Of a DNA stretch of 64,000 bases, positions 62,214-64,000 are shown piece by piece. How positions within the stretch are numbered: the stretch's first letter is position 1; each line of letters begins with the position of its first letter. Origin of the DNA: Enterococcus moraviensis ATCC BAA-383 (lineage in GTDB: Bacteria; Bacillota; Bacilli; Lactobacillales; Enterococcaceae). Under the pieces are notes generated by a model, which saw only the letters and a list, made by a program, of their open reading frames with translations, was not told the DNA's origin and did not search any database. A program made the translations under genes and the position numbers. The DNA lies in NCBI RefSeq assembly GCF_000407445.1, contig NZ_ASWB01000005.1, positions 62,001 through 126,000 of the forward strand, given 5' to 3'.

Positions 62214-62612
62214 TTATAAGCCACTTAAAAGCAAAGTTTGAGATAATTCTCGTTTACGAACTGATCTTGGCAAGAAGCAACGGATTTCATCTTCATTAAA
62301 GCCAATTTGTAATCTTTTTTCATCGATCATAATTGGACGACGTAGTAAACTTGGATTATCTTGGACTAGTTCTAATAAAACATGTAAAGGGAGTTCGTTA
62401 ATATCTATGTCTAATTTTTGGAAGACTTTGGAGCGGATTGAAATAATATCCTCAGTGCCTTCTTCTGTAAGGATTAATATATTTTTTAGTTCATCTAATG
62501 TAATAGGAGTAGTGCCAAAATTCTTTTCTTCAAATGGAATATCATGATCAACAAGCCATCTCCGTGCTTTTCTACATGATGTACAGCTATTTGTCGTATA
62601 TAATTTTAACAT
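62214..62612 (-). CDS. spx: Spx/ArsC-family regulator
   Basis: This 132-residue thioredoxin-fold protein is of the Spx group. The redox switch CTSC lies at residues 10-13 in YTTNSCTSCRKARRWL. The family segments SLLRRPIMIDEKRLQIGFNE (about 88-107) and RCFLPRSVRKRE near the C-terminus are those of Spx, which binds the RNA polymerase alpha subunit and redirects transcription under thiol stress. The length matches Spx (131-132) rather than arsenate reductase. Streptococci and enterococci can carry two Spx paralogues, so which one this is remains open. It converges on the element after queA. Confidence 0.88.
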   Translation of the reverse strand: MLKLYTTNSCTSCRKARRWLVDHDIPFEEKNFGTTPITLDELKNILILTEEGTEDIISIRSKVFQKLDIDINELPLHVLLELVQDNPSLLRRPIMIDEKRLQIGFNEDEIRCFLPRSVRKRELSQTLLLSGL

Positions 62613-62879
62613 ATTTTTTCAGATCCTTTCGAAAATATTGGTACATACCTCTTGATAACTATAATATACGAAAAGTGAAAAATTCACAAAATAAATGCTT
62701 TGAAAATAAGGGTTTATTTCTATCGAAAGGTAAAAATAGCTATAAATTCACAAACTTTTGTTATTTTTGTTGAGGAAAGTAGCCTGCTGCCAATCTGAAA
62801 AGCAAATCTTAATTGTTATATAAAATTTAGTGGGAATTTCTTGAATTAATCCTACGAACGGTGTACTTAAAACGGCAAT
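62613..62879. other. gap between spx and the LanM-like gene
   Basis: I searched this stretch for a short lanthipeptide precursor and found none. Frames on the + strand are broken and no Gly-Gly or Gly-Ala leader end followed by Cys, Ser and Thr is visible. The spx promoter must lie here on the minus strand (AT-rich TATTATAG near 62655-62665). Confidence 0.5.
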
Positions 62880-62907
62880 TTGTTTCTTACTATGAAATTA
62901 GTATAGT
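62880..62907 (+). promoter_or_regulatory. candidate promoter of the LanM-like gene
   Basis: TTGTTT (62880-62885), 16 bp, then TATAGT (62902-62907), about 60 bp before ATG 62970. This would make the LanM-like gene the first of its transcript. Confidence 0.6.
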
Positions 62908-62969
62908 ATTTTTCCTACTTTTTTATTATTATTATAAACAAGACAAACAATGGATAGGGAGAGAACACG

Positions 62970-64000
62970 ATGATTGAAGAGTTGACCTATAGTTATGCTA
63001 CAACAATATCAGAAAGAATCCAGTGTTGGCAAGGATTGAAGCTAGAATCAGATGTTTATTTCAAACAATGGCAAGCACGAAAAAGCTTATTGAAAGCAGC
63101 TGATTATACGAAAATGCTTCAATGCTACGAGTTAGATGAAAAAACATTTGGTATTGGATTACTCCCTTTTACAGAAGAACGGGCACAATTGCTCTTGCCC
63201 ACAGTCGAGAAAAGTGAGTGGTTCCAATTGCATAGAACTTTGTTTAGGACGGAAGTTTCAATCAAAGAAGAATCTCTGAGTGCAGCTTTACGATTTCACA
63301 TCGATTATTATGAACGTCATATACGAAATCTATCGAAAAAATTCTCTAAGATCCGACTTTCAGAAAAAGCGATAGTTAAACTGATTGAGCAACTGACAGA
63401 CGAATTCCTTTTTATCGCCCAAAAAACATTAGTTTGGGATGTTCATCAAATGATTGAAGAATACCATTTACAGGCTGAAACAAAAGAAGAAGAGTTTACT
63501 AAATATATCGATGAATTTCTTGGAGATAAACAACGGACCTATCTTTTTTACGGAGAATACCCAGCCCTTGCTAGAGTCCTTGCTACTAGATTGCGTTTTG
63601 CATGTGAAATGATAGACGAATTTATGTCAGCAGTAAATGACTCGACAGAACAAATATCAAAGAGGTTTGCTCTCTCATCGTTAATGGATATTACCAAGAT
63701 TGAGGTGGGAAAAGGAGACAGTCATGATCGCGGAAAAACAGTGATTCAATTTCAAATTCAAGAAAAATCGTTGATTTTCAAATTTAAAAATTTGGAAATT
63801 GGTGAGCGATTTAATGCGTTATTGACCTATCTTGAAGGTCTAAATCCAGCATTGTCTTTTTATAAAATAAAACGAATTGTTCAGCCCACTTTTACAATTG
63901 AAGAAAGAGTAGCACATCAAGAATGTAAAGATGAGGAGGATGTAACGAAATTCTACCAAGAGTATGGTCAACTACTTGCAATCGTCTATTGGCTTGGTTC
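62970..64000 (+). CDS. class II lanthipeptide synthetase LanM, N-terminal part (cut by window edge)
   Basis: The frame is open from ATG 62970 to the right edge (343 codons) with GATAGGGAGAG as ribosome site. The sequence has the pattern of the LanM dehydratase domain (DUF4135). KTLVWDVHQM lies near residue 153, YGEYPALARVLATRLRF near 195-210, and GDSHDRGKTVIQFQI near 249 (family GDxHxxGxxV). Lastly PTFTIEERVAHQECKDEEDV leads into FYQEYGQLLAIVYWLG, which normally precedes the D-x-H-x-EN motif. The usual KPR after the GD motif is weakly conserved (IFKFKNL). LanM dehydrates Ser/Thr and forms lanthionine rings. The cyclase domain should follow outside the window. Confidence 0.82.
   Translation, partial: MIEELTYSYATTISERIQCWQGLKLESDVYFKQWQARKSLLKAADYTKMLQCYELDEKTFGIGLLPFTEERAQLLLPTVEKSEWFQLHRTLFRTEVSIKEESLSAALRFHIDYYERHIRNLSKKFSKIRLSEKAIVKLIEQLTDEFLFIAQKTLVWDVHQMIEEYHLQAETKEEEFTKYIDEFLGDKQRTYLFYGEYPALARVLATRLRFACEMIDEFMSAVNDSTEQISKRFALSSLMDITKIEVGKGDSHDRGKTVIQFQIQEKSLIFKFKNLEIGERFNALLTYLEGLNPALSFYKIKRIVQPTFTIEERVAHQECKDEEDVTKFYQEYGQLLAIVYWLG

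Noticed and set aside
62613-62969. Lanthipeptide precursor upstream of the LanM-like gene
   Set aside because: Short frames here lack a ribosome site, a leader end and a Ser/Thr/Cys core; one frame with Cys-Cys near 62789 is not started properly.

Overview
The window looks like a chromosomal segment of a low-GC Gram-positive coccus, most likely Enterococcus in or near the E. faecalis group. The evidence is the AT-rich sequence, strong AGGAGG ribosome sites, many Rho-independent terminators, and the order ddl - murF - cshA - acpS - alr - mazF next to the SFCGS/DUF4312/DUF4311/DUF4310 - DgaE - DgaF cluster. I know this order from E. faecalis. No rRNA, tRNA, CRISPR array, insertion sequence or prophage was seen.

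Layout. 1-2.9 kb: housekeeping genes (rsuA-type pseudouridine synthase, HAD phosphatase, GNAT acetyltransferase, uridine kinase). 3.0-10.6 kb: a tightly packed operon with a two-component system, two FtsX-type permeases, two ABC ATPases (one with degenerate motifs) and a membrane-anchored PASTA protein without a kinase domain. 11.1 kb: a MazF-like toxin with no visible antitoxin, then a Gfo/Idh/MocA oxidoreductase and a candidate structured RNA with a strong terminator. 13.2-25.1 kb: a sugar-acid catabolic island. It has a PRD regulator, a small PRD protein, four proteins of a poorly described transport system, an orphan PTS IIC, a DUF871/MupG-like protein, an amidohydrolase, a DgaE-type PLP enzyme, a DgaF-type aldolase, four tandem structured repeats of about 120 bp, and a PfkB-type sugar kinase.

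25.2-33.9 kb: a GyrB-like ATPase-domain protein that has lost its ATP-binding residues, YaiI, then cell-wall and housekeeping genes (ddl, murF, cshA, acpS, alr, mazF). 34.3-37.8 kb: an undescribed envelope operon (two-TM protein, long coiled coil, LysM protein) followed by signal peptidase I with a very basic N-terminal extension. 38-50 kb: a Mga-like regulator divergent from an NADH-peroxidase relative whose redox cysteine is serine; a YhgE/Pip protein; a CDF metal exporter; a membrane-anchored MutS-like ATPase; a KimA-type potassium importer.

50.4-53.4 kb is accessory: a DUF5626-like secreted protein whose ribosome site lies in a perfect inverted repeat, an XRE regulator, two tandem secreted paralogues and two tiny membrane proteins. 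53.5-57 kb is an opuC osmoprotectant ABC operon. 57.4-60.8 kb holds a lipoprotein, a secreted Lys/Ala-rich protein and a PadR-HAAS/DUF4097 pair. The end carries queA, an Spx-family gene and the first 343 codons of a LanM-like class II lanthipeptide synthetase, so a lanthipeptide cluster probably starts at the right edge.

The strongest candidates for something little described are the DgaE/DgaF island with its transporter and tandem RNA-like repeats, the TCS-ABC-PASTA operon, the degenerate GyrB-like protein, the secreted-paralogue locus and the edge lanthipeptide cluster. Functions rest on motif recognition by eye. No database search was run.
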